Positions 1 to 12,500 of a stretch of 64,000 bases of DNA are shown in pieces. The stretch spans positions 3,767,778-3,831,777 of the forward strand of contig JABAKD010000015.1 in NCBI GenBank assembly GCA_012845835.1, given 5' to 3'. Numbering within the stretch: position 1 is the first letter of the stretch; each line of letters opens with the position of its first letter. Both the position numbers and the translations under genes were made by a program. Source of the DNA: Undaria pinnatifida (lineage: Eukaryota; Sar; Phaeophyceae; Laminariales; Alariaceae). The notes below the pieces were generated by a model. It did no database searches. It worked only from the letters and a program-made list of their open reading frames with translations, and was not told the DNA's origin.

Positions 1-144
1 AAGCAGCGTCGAAAGTCTGCCGCCTGGATTTGTTCTGAGGATCGAGAAGAAGCAGCGTCGAAAGCCTGCCGTTTGGGTTTTGTTCTGAAGACCGAGAAGA
101 AAGTGTCGAAAGGCTGCCGTCCGGGTTTTGCCTGCTACGAAACG
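1..144. repeat. Degenerate ~50-bp tandem repeat, 3 units
   Basis: Units begin near 3, 52 and 102, each with a GTCGAAAG core followed by CTGCCG and a GGnTTTTG tract. Lies in the intron before exon 1. Confidence 0.75.
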
Positions 145-200
145 GTCTACTATACAGGTCAAAGCACAAAACGATGGAGCGTTTTCGAGAGAGTTTGAAG

Positions 201-232
201 GAGCGCTTCGTTGGACAGGCGTGTTCACGCCT
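201..232 (+). pseudogene. Ghost of exon 1 end
   Basis: GACAGGCGTGTTCACG matches the 3' part of exon 1 (543-559) exactly and flanking bases also agree, but the following sequence reaches a stop and no donor follows. A short decayed copy about 335 bp upstream of the real exon. Confidence 0.65.
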
Positions 233-429
233 GTATAGATAGGTAGCCCGTCTGGAAGCACCTACAAAACACCCTAAAGGATAGTCCACGCACAATATAT
301 GATCGGAAATTTTGAGTCGCCTGGCACTGTCCCGTATCTCATCGGGGTGGCCTCCTTCTGCTTTACAATATGAACGAGGGAGTAACGAACAAGACCGTGC
401 TCGTTCCCCGTGCTGACAATTGCCCTCAG

Positions 430-567
430 CTCGAGGACATAGCGGCCGGAGCGAAGCGAATCAACTTGAAGCCCGAGCACTTGAACACGATCACGGACAT
501 CGTTTCCATCGCAGAGAAGGAGCTGGTCGTCACCTGCTCGTTAGACAGGCGTGTTCACGTTTGGCAG
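430..567 (+). CDS. Exon 1 (WD40 blade)
   Basis: 46 codons, phase 0 at both ends, between a CCCTCAG acceptor and a CAG/GTACGA donor. It ends in a WD40 strand c-d pattern, ELVVTCSLDRRVHVWQ. The reading frame stays open upstream to 370, but the acceptor makes an internal exon more likely than a start at a codon near 370. Earlier exons lie outside the window. Confidence 0.75.
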
Positions 568-3500
568 GTACGAACTACCTAGCGACAGTATTGCCTTCCT
601 TTGGCAACCTCTCTCTCTCTTACCCATTCCCCCAGTTGACGGAAAAGAGGAGGTTTGTGCAGCATACTTGTCCAGGAGGCAAGCCTACAAGCGCCGCAAG
701 GTGCCCAGTACTCTTGACATCAAAAGATCGATGCCATTCTCAGCTTTGCTCGCTGTTTGCACCCTCCCCCCCCTCCCTCCCTCCCTCCCTCCCTGCTCCC
801 CCCCCCTCACCTGCCTATCTCTCCCTTCGTCTCTTTCGTGTTATACAATTCGGAAAGCTGCCAAATTGGAAACTACGCGCTTCTTTTCGAGACCATACGC
901 TAGGGGTACAAGCGCTATCGTACCTTCGCGGCACCCTCCTCTCGGCCGGATTCGATTGGGATATCATCGCCTGGGACACCGATCGCCTCGAGAAAATCGG
1001 GACGATGACTGGGCACAAGGCCCCGGTGACGGCTGTTGCGCAGGTACATGGATTAAAGCGTGCCATTAATACTACGGTAGAGGTATTAAGGTTTACCGTT
1101 TTTTGGCGAAAATGGTTCGTGACTGATGGGGCTCCTTAAACCAAAATCGTCGAAAATGGCAGGCCATTTTGTTTTGGCTTGATTCTCGTTGTGTATGTAC
1201 GGCCATGGGATTTGTTCTTTTTCTTATCTCCCAATCGGTTTTTGGGAGAGGTCTTAAGCTCAGGAATTAAGGAACCTCCGAAAAGAAAGCGGCGCACCTC
1301 TATCGCATAGGGGGTGTCGAGTCCACCTAACAGCGCCTTGGTACGATAGCCACGTACAACCTTTTTGTGCTGTTTTCGTTTTCTAATTTGACGGGGCTCC
1401 TTATTAACCCAAAACCGTCCAAAATAAAAAAATGTCCTTCTTGTTTCTGAATAAGTTTGTTTTTCGTGTTCTTAGGCCTGCGTCCATCCTGTCCGAGTCT
1501 CTGCATCGTTGTCGTTCGGACACCACTTTATCGTCGCCAACCAGTACTGGCCGATGCCCGCAATCCTCATTTTTCGTATTCAAAGTTTCCGTCTGAATCT
1601 CCAAAGGGGGTTATCAACCCGTTTCCAACTCCTTAAATTATCGTATTAATAGTCTAAGTGGCCAAGCGTTTTGCAGTGCTCAGGTTTGTTTCATCGCGTT
1701 GTACTTTCAGTTTTACTCAAATAAGGTTTTTTCCTCAGAAGGTATCAAATATAACCTCCTCCTCGCCAAGCGGTTAGGTGTCTCAGACATCGAAAAGTGG
1801 TGTACCTCCGCCCTGGCGTGTGTCTCAGGTACAAAATTATCCACCCCAATCCTCCCGCCTCTGTTCCCCCGTACCTATGGTCACGTTAGCGTGCATCCCA
1901 TACCCCGCAAATGTGTCCACGCGTCGTGCTACGGTAGAGCCCCCCCAACTTTTCTCTAACGAAATAGTCGGTTTTGGGATAATAAGCTCCCGGCCGTATC
2001 TCCTAAAATACGGTGCCCCTTGCTAATCCCCGACGTCATCGATCGATAGTCCTTTGCGAACAAAACAATAGGTGAGGATATTGTTTTCATGACATCCTTC
2101 ATCGTGTCGAGCAGCCATGAAACGTTCGTTGAAGAATATCGCTGTTTTGGAGGGGGGGGGGGGGGGGCTATCGTAGAGTCAGTCCCACCCAGATTCAATA
2201 CCCCGTTACTCTTAACTCGCACTTAATACCCCGCACCTACTCCTCGCACCATATTTTTATTACCTCTGGCCCTTTCCCCGCACATATTTCTTTTTAACCA
2301 GCATATACTAAGCCGCACGTACCATCTGAGTCATCCTACGGTAGGGGTTGCAGTTTTTCCGCCAAAAAGTCCCTAGGCGGTTGGTTGAGTTCCTCATGTG
2401 AGGAACCGCCGGTCAATGAAGTATTTCCACGATTACATCGTTTTTTAAAGCACTTAGAAGGCGTACAAGCTTGGTCGGGTATTGCAAATAAATGCCTTCC
2501 AAGTCACTATTCAGGTGAGATATTGCGTTCAACATGTGAGGACCTCAGGGACTTTCTGATGATGCAACCCTACCGTGGGATGGCTCATCTTGCACGAAAA
2601 TGCTCCGCCAATGATCCCCGCACCTATTAACTCGCACTGTTTTCCCCGCATATTTTCCCCCGCCCCTCGCACAGAGCCCCCGGGAGTTTCCCCTTGTTTA
2701 TTCCGCCGCGTACGGTATATGCTCCATCGTGTAGTAGTGCTCTGTGTGCGTATTAGGAAGATACTGCAACTTTCGCTATTACTATTTATACTTGATGTTT
2801 GTAACCGTCGTCAGCTGGGCGTGCATTGATGGGAGGTAAGCAAGTTAAAACCAAACCAACCCAACCCAACCCAACCCAGCCCAACCCAACACAACCCAAC
2901 CCAACCCAACCCAACCCAATCCAACCCAACCCAACCCAACCCAACCCAACCCAACCCAGCCCAAAAACACCAAAATTCCTTTCTGCCATTTGTCGTTGGT
3001 GTGTGCGCGTCCCAAAAAAGTAGGAAGCGATACTTATTGGAGACCGGGTGATCGGGGGGAACATGAAGCATGGACAAACAATCGGGCACGCGCGGCTAGA
3101 AACAATCCCATGTTATCGTTTAGCCGGCGTCGAAAATTACATTTCGGCTTTCGCTCGTACGTGACAACTACCTATTTCCCCGCACCTGGCCCAACACCTC
3201 CGCGGCTGATGCCCCCTTCCTTTCCCCTTTTTTGTTTTGTGCTTCTTCGCATTAAGATGGTGTGTCCCACGAACTACGAAGACATGAAGGCCGTCTCCAC
3301 CGACTGCATGTCAGAAACAAGGTGTGCCTTGTCTCGGTTTATGACTCACAGGCAGCCCTCATGTTGTGTGCCTTCTGCAATGTGGCGGTGTATCCTACGC
3401 GCGTTGCGCCATTCTTCGCAGCGAGAAACGAAGAAGAGAGGGGGGGGAGGGAGGGAAAAATCGAGGTGTGTGTGGGGGGGGGGGCATTCATTTCTTGCTT

Positions 3501-6500
3501 TTCTTGCACCGTCACAATAGGGCTTCCACGAACATTCCTGTGACTCTTCCCACTCCCCCAACACCGACCCCCCCCCCCTCCCCCCCAATTTATCTCCGAA
3601 AGAACCAAGTTGTACAAATCCCCCTCTCTTATGGTGGTTTTGTAACGGACTGTGTGGCTCCCCTGTCGCCTCGTTTTTGCATTGTGTTGTGCGATTTCGC
3701 AGAGTCTGGGACCTGAGCGGGTGCATCGCCGGAGGAAGCACGATCCCGTGCCTCCTGGTCATCCGACTCCCCCACATCAGGGGCAGCTTGCAAGGTCCTA
3801 AGCACGTGCTTCTCCCCTTCGACCAAGAGCTCTCTGTCAAGGGGTGAGCAACCGAGTCATCCCACGGTGATAAAAAGGTTTGCACGTTATGGGTCAGGCG
3901 TTTCTGTTCGGTTGAGCTCACCCCAAGCGAGGAAATACCGGCCATTCCGATACCTTTACGAGTTAGATGGTTGTTTTCGGACTACAGTGAGAGGCGCATG
4001 GAGATGTTGGTTGGGTTGCGCGAGGGAATGCCCTTGGACGCGTGCTACGATAGAGGTATACCTTTTTTTGGCGAAAATGTTTTCTGAATGGCGGGGCTCC
4101 TTAGCCCAAAATCGTCGGAAACAGGCCATTTTTTTTGCATGATTCTCGTTGTATACCCTAGGGGCCATGGGATGTTTCGTCCGCGATAACGCAGTTTTGT
4201 TTTGCTCCGAATCAGTCTTTGGGTCGAGGAAGGTCTTGAGCTCCTAAAAGTGAGGAGTAGTATTGGAAAAAAAAATGTGGTGCACCTCTGTCGTAGCACG
4301 CGTCAAAAAGAAAAAAAACTTTTTGGATGAGATATTGAGCTCTTCAAGATGTCAAGGCTACGGTGTGCCGGTCACGAATTAACGTTACGGCAAAAATACC
4401 TGGTACCGATGCTACCGTTTTCGAGTCAAGATGAAACTACGGTGCGTCCTCGTGATTCGACGTTTCGTATATTTTCAGGATTATCCTAGCACTCTGACAC
4501 ACCTCCTTCACATATATGTATATATCGTGCCGGTATAGACCCTGGCCATTGGCAGAGGGGTAACGTTTCGAGTCATTTCTTGGCAGGGGATTGGGGTCAC
4601 TTGAGTGAGAGCCCCCCCCCCCCCGATCATTTTGCGGCATTAAGTGTTCGTGCTGTTTAACTTTGCGACATGGATCCGCAACGAAATGGAGAGCTACGTG
4701 GCGCCGAAATGCCGCCTTAGTGATTTTTTTCCGTGAGGCAGAGAGTCACTCGCGTGAGTGGCGCTAACCCAGTTTTGAACACAGGGGTATCCCGGTACCG
4801 TGTACGAGCCAATTGTGCTGTACGTCCCTATGTAGGATATATTTTTTTTTACCGTTCTTTTTAGTTACGCGGTGATTCTCACACTCCTCTTCTGTTGCTC
4901 GGCGGACCGTTCTCGATCACTATAGGTACTCCAACATGCTCATTGCCAACCAAACCGTTGCCTGCTACGAGGCGCGAAAGATCAAGAAGGTGAGGCCGTT
5001 GCCCGTTTCGACAGCTGCGTGTGGCTTGTGATATATATATTGAGTTGTTCCTCGGGCCAAGTCTACCAAATAGCAGAGGTAAGGCGCTTTCATGTTGGGG
5101 ACAGTGAACTGGTTGCACGAAACTCATCGTCCGTGGAGCTGATGAAAGAGAGGGCCTCTCCTGAGGTCAGCTGTGTTGACTATCATCGGATTCGGAGAGG
5201 TGACAATTAGGAGGTACGAGGAAAGAGAGCGGTAGTGGCGGTGTGCGAGGAGCATGCTTGTCTCAGCTCAATCTGAAGACAAGAAAAGGAAAAAAAAAAC
5301 AGCGAAGGCCGCGGTAGGGTGGATGCCATAATCGCGCTTTCATGCCAAGAAGCGTAACCGACGCATGCTACGATAGAGGTGTGCCTTTTTTCAGCTTTTT
5401 TCACCACTGCAGCCTCTTCATCAAGCAGAAAATTCGGGACTGTGCAGCGGCAGGGGTGGTGCATCGGAAGTTTCTGAGCTCTAAACACGAGAGCGGAAGC
5501 TCAATATCTCACCCGAGGCATGACTTCGAAGACGCGTGCCACGATAGAGGTATACCGTTTTTTGGCGAAAATGGTTTCTGAATGACGGAGCTCCTTGACC
5601 CAAAATCGTCGGAAATACGCCCCTTTTTTTTGTTGTGCATGATTCTCGTTGTGTACATAGGCCATGGGATTTGTCATCCGGTATTGAGCAGTTTCATTTT
5701 TCTCCAAATCAGGTTTTGGGAGGGACATGTCTTAAGCTCTCAAATTGCGGAACCTCAGAAAAAGAAATGGCGCACCTCTATCGTAGCACGCGTCAACAAA
5801 CAGTGGCCATGACGGCGTATGTTGCGGAAATGTCCCCTAACCCCTGCAGAGCCCCCAAAACGTTTCCCTATACTAATTTCATGTAACTTGTCCCCAAGAA
5901 ACGGGATTCAAGTTGTAGAGGCGTTAAGCCGCCGAAAGAAAAGGCTGTAAAGGAGCTCTCCCGACCATAGCCGAAGTTGACCATACCCCCCTTGACCATT
6001 GCTCATCGGTTTGAGGTTTCCCGAGATTCGGATCTTACTTCCGTGTCTACGAAATGTCAATCAAGTTTTGGCCACTCCTTCCAATAACGCATTGTCGTTC
6101 CACGTTCACTGCAACGCCCGTGCGAGCCCTAAATAACCAGTAGAAACAAACCCTGATCGCAACGACTAACGTTTCGAATATTTCTCCAACAGAGCCGTCG
6201 TGTGGACCCCACGGACTCCACCGCAGCCACCAGCCTAAATAGAAGCAAACACAATCTCAATCGCTCACATGACGGGTTTGCATTTATATTGTTATTTTAG
6301 TCTAACGCACAAAGCGACGGAGTTCTTGTCCTCATTGCCTTCGCCACTCGTGGATATCACTGTCCACCCCCCCCTGGCATCACCGAAAACAGTACGCCAA
6401 CTCCGGCCCCAAATGGTAACCCCTGCCTATAAAAGCTATAGATGACTACCCTTTTGCTTCGCTAGCTTTGGGTGCCGTCGGTAGCCCCCCATCTCCCCCG

Positions 6501-9500
6501 TCCTCCCCGAAAACAAAAGACTGCCTCCGATCCTAAATAGAAACCCAAGAGATCTTCGCGCCTACCTAGCCGTGGGCATCATCATGTAACCCCTTTCCCC
6601 CACCTCCCCCTCCTCCTTCCAACACAACGCCAACGCCCACCACAAAAACGGGAAACTCCCACCAGGAACGATTCGGGCCTTCTTCTTTGCCCCAACTACC
6701 CTTGGGCACTGTCGTTCACCCTCTTGCCCATCCCCCCCCCCCCCGAAAACGCAAACACGCATGCGATCGAAACTGCAAACCCTGTGTGAGGTATCAGGAG
6801 TTCTTCGTGCCCACCGCCGCGGAGTACAACTCTAGCTCCGCGCACTTCGTGAGCGCTCTGCGGCAGCACGTGCACATATGGGACGCCACATCCGGCGAGT
6901 ATGTCCGGAAGCTCATGAACATCAGCCCCAGGTAAATTCCCGATTGTCCCCGAGTTGGCACCAAGGATCAGGGGCGGGTAGGCAAGTGTAGCAGAGAAGA
7001 AAGAGGTGAAAACAAGAAATATGAAGGATATCCCGCCAAATAAGTGTGTGCGTAGGGGGGGGGGGGGGCAAGAAGATTGGCCACAGAAAAAGAGTTGAAC
7101 ACACGTAAGTGGAGGGAGGGGAGAGAGGCAAAAGAGCATTCGCCCCAGGCAAGAACTCGCGGAGTAAACACGTGTGTCCGGTCAGGCCCAAAGCAGGTCG
7201 GTTTTCAGTATATGGATTAGGTCGCATGGACCTACCTAACCATGATATCTTGCAAAAGGAAGTGTATCGATTACTTTCAGAGGCTACTCACGTGAGAAAC
7301 TCGACAGACACAGCGACAATCCACACCGGTTAACGGTATCATCAATGGCCGCGGTATACAATGGCAAGCAAAGCTTCTAAACACGAACGGTTATCCAACG
7401 ACGCGTGCTACGATAGAGGTGCAAAGCATTTTTGGTCTGAATGAAATGGTTTCTGGATCACGGGGGCTCCTTAACCCAAAATCGTTGGAAATAAGCACAT
7501 TTTCTTGCACGGCACTCCTTGTGTCTACCTAGGTACCGCGGGATATTTCATCCGGGACCAGTTCCATTTTTCTCCAAATCAGTTTTCGGGAGGGGCCTTA
7601 GGCTAAGCTTCCAAAGGCGAGAAACCTCAGAGAAAAAAAAAGCGGTGCGCCTCTATCGTAGCACGCGTCCAACGATACTGGGTAGTGCGTGCCCGCCGTT
7701 GCGGAGCCCCGTCGAACGGACAAATGACGGCCCGAAAGAGTCATCCCAGGTGAGGAACCGCCTGTTAGTCAGATGCTCTAACCAGCACAAAAAAATAAAT
7801 AAATAAGACACAAGCGCATAGAGGTGTTCGGCGGGTTGGCGCGAGCGAACGCCTTCGGATGCGTGCCGCGATAGAGCGAGGTGCACCACTTTTTTTTTGG
7901 GGTTTACTCAATTAGGGAGCTTGAGACCTCTTCCAAGAACTGATCTGGAGACAAAAATAAATCTGCCTCAGGATGAGAAATCCCATGGTCTAGGGGTATA
8001 AACAACGAGAACCGCGCCAAAAAAAAATGGTCGTATTTCCGACGATTTTGGGTTAAGGAGCCCCGTCATTCAGAAACCGTTTTCGCCAAAAAAAGGTATA
8101 CCTCGCTATCGTAGCACGCGTCTTCGAAGCCATGTCTTGGGTGAGATATGGAGCTTCCGCTCTCGTGTTTAGAGCTCAGAAATTTTCGATGCACCACCCC
8201 TGCCGCTGCAGTGTCCCGAATTTTCCGCTTGATGAAGAGGCTACGGTGGTGGCGGGGTACCCCCTCTTTTCACCACCGGGTCCGAGCCATCATGCTCGCG
8301 CGAGTGACTCTGTCCCTCACCGACGAAAACACGCTTGTTTTGGCGGTTTTTTTTCTGGTGCTGCAGCGTACAGCCAACCATCCCTTTTTGTACTGATAGC
8401 GAGGATTCTGAAACAGCAGCACGAAAAGAGCAAGGCTGTGACCGCAAGGAACAGGGTTTGGGTCACTCACTCGCGCGAGTGACACCGAGCAGCCACTGAG
8501 AGGAAAAACAAAAACGCTCAGAAGGGGGTATCACCCCTTACCGTGGCATTGGTCGCTTGATTTTAATATCTTCACAATTCCCCCCCCCGTCTTTTTGCAG
8601 AAAAAAAAAAATCAACTTGATTGAATCGGGATTATATTTTGCCTTGAACTCTGGTAGTAATGTGCGCCCCCAATCCCACCGCGTGCCCGCCTTGTGTGTG
8701 AGAAGAAAACACAAAACAAAAAGAAAAAGCTATGAAAAAGAAGACATTGTGAGTGTGTGTGATGTTCTCTTCTTCCGGTCGAGCGGAGTCTCCGTCTCGA
8801 CACGGAGGGCGGACGGCTCTTCTTTTTTTGCTCATCAACAACTTGTTTGTGCCCGCGTTCACCGTTCTCTTGAACCCTTGAGAACCCCAAAAACTCTCCC
8901 TATACTAACTCCAAGTAATATGTCCCCGGAAACAGCTTTCCAGTGGTAAAGGTGCTATGCTGTGCGCCCCGATCCCGCCACGTACCCGCCTGTTCTACCT
9001 TGAAACCTTATAGTTTCCAAAAATTCTCCCTATACTAACTCCAAGCAATATGTCCCCGGAAATGGCTTTCCAGTGGTAAAGGAGCTATGCTGTGCGCCCC
9101 GATCCCGCCGCGTGCCCGCCTGTTCTATCTTGAAACCTTATAGTTTCCACCTGTAAATAGTTTAGCTCAGGCATCGTCAGCGTCACTTTTACCCTTTCGT
9201 TTTGAGCGGCATTTCTCTAAAGGTCAGGCTTTCGTGCTCCATCCTGATTTTCTTTCCTTGCTTTCCGGGAATCTATTTTCCTTCTGTGTCGTGCATTTTT
9301 TTGAAGTTCGGACATTGTGAGCGCGTATTTCGCTCTTCCGCTCGAGCGCGGCATCTTCTTACCGGCACAGAAGACGCACCACTCTTTCTCACTAGCTTGT
9401 GCACGCGAGATTTCCGTCTGCTTCATTATTTGACTGCTGCGAAAAAAACGGTCATTTTCTAATTTCAAGTAGATAGTCCAAACACGAACGCCAGTGAAGT

Positions 9501-12500
9501 AATAAAGGGCTCAAACCGTAAATCCCAATACCGCCGCCTTCCCGCCTTTCTGTGTACCAAAACATTTCTTTTATTTTTGTGTTTATGTAGCTCGGATATT
9601 GTGAGCGCGTGCTTCGCCCTTCCGTTCGAGCGGCGTCTTCTTCTAGGTACGGAGGACGGACGCCTGTTGCTCGTCAACTACGTCACGGGGGCCATCCTCG
9701 ACGAGAGCCACCCGCACGCAGCAGAGGTACGTCAAGCGTTGCAGCCGCTCCGCTACGCGGGGGTGTGCCACGTTTTCTTGGAGAGGTTGACCGACGCAGC
9801 ATGCTGCGTGCGGTAGAGATGAACCAACCGTTGTTTTTTCTGGGGATCCTAACCTATTGAGGAGTTGTTTGAGAAAACCTAACGTGGACACAAAAAAGAC
9901 GCTTGCTACGATAGAGGTAGCACTTTTCGTCGGAGTTTTTTTCTCAATGTCGGGTCTCCTTAACTCCAAAATCGTCAAAAACTTATCATTTTTGTTTTGC
10001 ATGTTGGTTCTGGCTGTGCACCTAGGCTATGGGGTTTTTCATCCGGTATGTAGCAGTTTCATTTTTCTCTAGATCGGTTTTCGGGAGAGAGGTCTTGAGC
10101 TCCCAAATTGAGGAAACCTCAGAAAAAAAACGGTGCACCTGTGTCGTAGCACGCGTCGAAAGAGCAAATCCCATGTCCTAGGTATACAAAAGACAAATCG
10201 TAAAAAAAAACGTCCGAAATTTTGGGCGATTTGCAGAAGAAAAAATAAATAAAGAGAAAAAATGCCAAAAATTGCTATTTCTATCGTAGCTTCATCCGCC
10301 GACGCGTGCTACGATAGAGATGCACCAGTTTTTTTTAAGGTTCCTCAATTTGGAAGCTAAAGACTTCTCCCACAAACCGAATTGGAGAAAAATGAAACTG
10401 CTACATACCGGATGAAAAATTCCATGGCCTAGGTACACAGCAAGAATGATGAAACAATCAATGGGGCGTATTTTCCGACGATTATGGGTTAAGAAGCCCC
10501 CTCATTCAGAAAACGTTTTCGCCAAAAAAAGGTATACCTCCATCGTAGCATGCGTCCGTTGATCGTTGAACTCTTACGGGGGACTTCAGATACGAAAATG
10601 GTCGTTGAAAAAAAAAAAACAACTGCCGATTACAGCGTCGGCCACACGAAGCAATCCGAGATGCTGCTGCTGCTGCTGCTGAGGCTGCTGCTGCTGCTGC
10701 TGTTGCTGATGTAGGGGATGTGCTCGGAGATGCGTGAGAACGCTTGCTACGACAGAGGGTATCGATTTTCGGCTAAAGCATTTTCTGAGCGACGGGGGCC
10801 CGGCCCTCAACCCAAAACAATCGGAATATATAGGCCATTTTGTTTCGCGTGATGATTCTCGTCGTGTACCCAACACCATGCATGGGACTTCTCATCCGGT
10901 ATCATAGCGGTTTTGTTTTTCTCCAAATAAATCGGTTTTTTGGGAGAGCGATCTTAAGCTCCCAAGTTGAGGAACCTTAAGAAGAAGAAAAAACGTGCCG
11001 TACCTCTACCGGGTGCACGCGAACGAGGCTTCACGCCGCAAACAGCCCTACGAGCCCCACCCCAAAGACAGTTCGGGTAAAGGATGGTCCTCTTAATCGC
11101 GAAAACGCGACGGTTCGGAAAATAGATTATGGTCTTCTCCATAGCAAAATACGTCCCCGGAAAAGGCAGCAAGCCCTTGGTGGTGGTGTTGACTATGATG
11201 GGAACGGCGGAGGTGGGAGTCGGGAGGGGTGGGATCAACAGCCGGGGGATGGCGGCTGAGGCACGCGAGCTACGTGCGGTGGAGGTATACCTCTTTTTGG
11301 CTAAACCGTTTTCTGAAGTGATGGGGGTTCCTGTTTTAACTCAAAATCGGCGGAAAACATAGAAAAAAAAAACGTTTTTTTATACCTGGGCCATGCATGG
11401 GATTATCCGGTAGCTCTACCGTTGTTTTTTTTTTCTCTGAGACTGCCTCTCACTTGAGGGAGAGTCGTTCTACGGTAGCCCCCCCCCCCCCCCCCCCCCC
11501 CCCCCCAACATTTCGTTAACGAAATCTCCGGTTTTGGAACCAGCTCCCGGCCGTGTCCCCTGAAACACGGTGTGTCCCTTGCCACCCCGACGGGGTAATC
11601 GATGGATTGTCCTGTGCAAACAAGGAACATTATGAGGATTGCGCTTTTGCACCACTCTTCCTTGTGCCGAGAAGTCGTGAAACCTTCGTTAAATAAAATC
11701 TCTGGTTTTAGGGGGGGGGAGCTTGTCATCGTAGAATCCGTCCTCTTGAGACTTCTTCTCACTTGAGGATGTGCTCTGAGACTCCCCCTCACATGAAGAG
11801 GTACTCTGAGACTTCTTCTCGCTTGAGGAGGTGTTCTGAGACCTCTTCTCGCTTTACAGGAGGTGCTCTGAGGCTTCTTCTCGCTCGGGGAGGTGCTCTG
11901 AGGCTTCTTGTCGCTCAGGTGCTGTTGAAGCTTCTTCTCGCTTGAGGACGCGTGCTACGATAGAGGGTGCACCACTTTTTTTTCTGAGATTCCTCAATTT
12001 GGCGAGCTTAATACCTCTGCCAAAAACTGATTTGGAGAAACGTAAAGCTGCTATCTATCATACCGGATGAGAAATCCCATGCACGGCCTATGTACACGAC
12101 AAGAGCCATGGCAAAAAAAAGGGCGAAAATTCCGACGATAGTATTATTATATATAGTATTAGTAGGTTAAGGAGCCCCGTCATTCAGAAAGCCTTTTCGC
12201 CAAAAAAAGTTATACCTCTATCGTACCACGCGCCTCGAGTGAGGAGAAGCCTCAAAAAACGAAAACTACGGTTCACCTCGACCGCAGCATGCATCCGAAC
12301 TGCAGCACCAGATCAAGGCTGCGGTATTGTAGTATCATACCCCCAGTTGTCTCTCTCCCGGTCTGATCCACTTGCACGAGTGACGCTGTACAGCTCACCG
12401 ATAAAAACGAGTAGGCGATTCGTTTTGGCACAGCGTAGCTAATCATCCCATCATTGGGGATTTCTAGTATCGAAAATATTATATCAGCACTCGAAACAGG

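Noticed and set aside
1476-1576. Possible exon after TTCTTAG (..FGHHFIVANQYW)
   Set aside because: Once exons 3 and 4 were found no exon is needed here, and its donor is poor.
2846-2961. Internal telomere
   Set aside because: TTGGG pentamers, not a TTAGGG-type or other telomere repeat I can assign; flanks are ordinary intron.
3262-3389. Alternative exon in another frame (..LVSVYDSQAALMLCAFCNV)
   Set aside because: Looked like a WD40 strand and could join exon 5, but needs one incoming base that exon 2 does not supply; exons 3 and 4 fit all phases and give STDCMSETRVWDLSG.
10586-10879. Poly-Gln protein on the minus strand
   Set aside because: CTG microsatellite joined to a MITE-1; no gene context.
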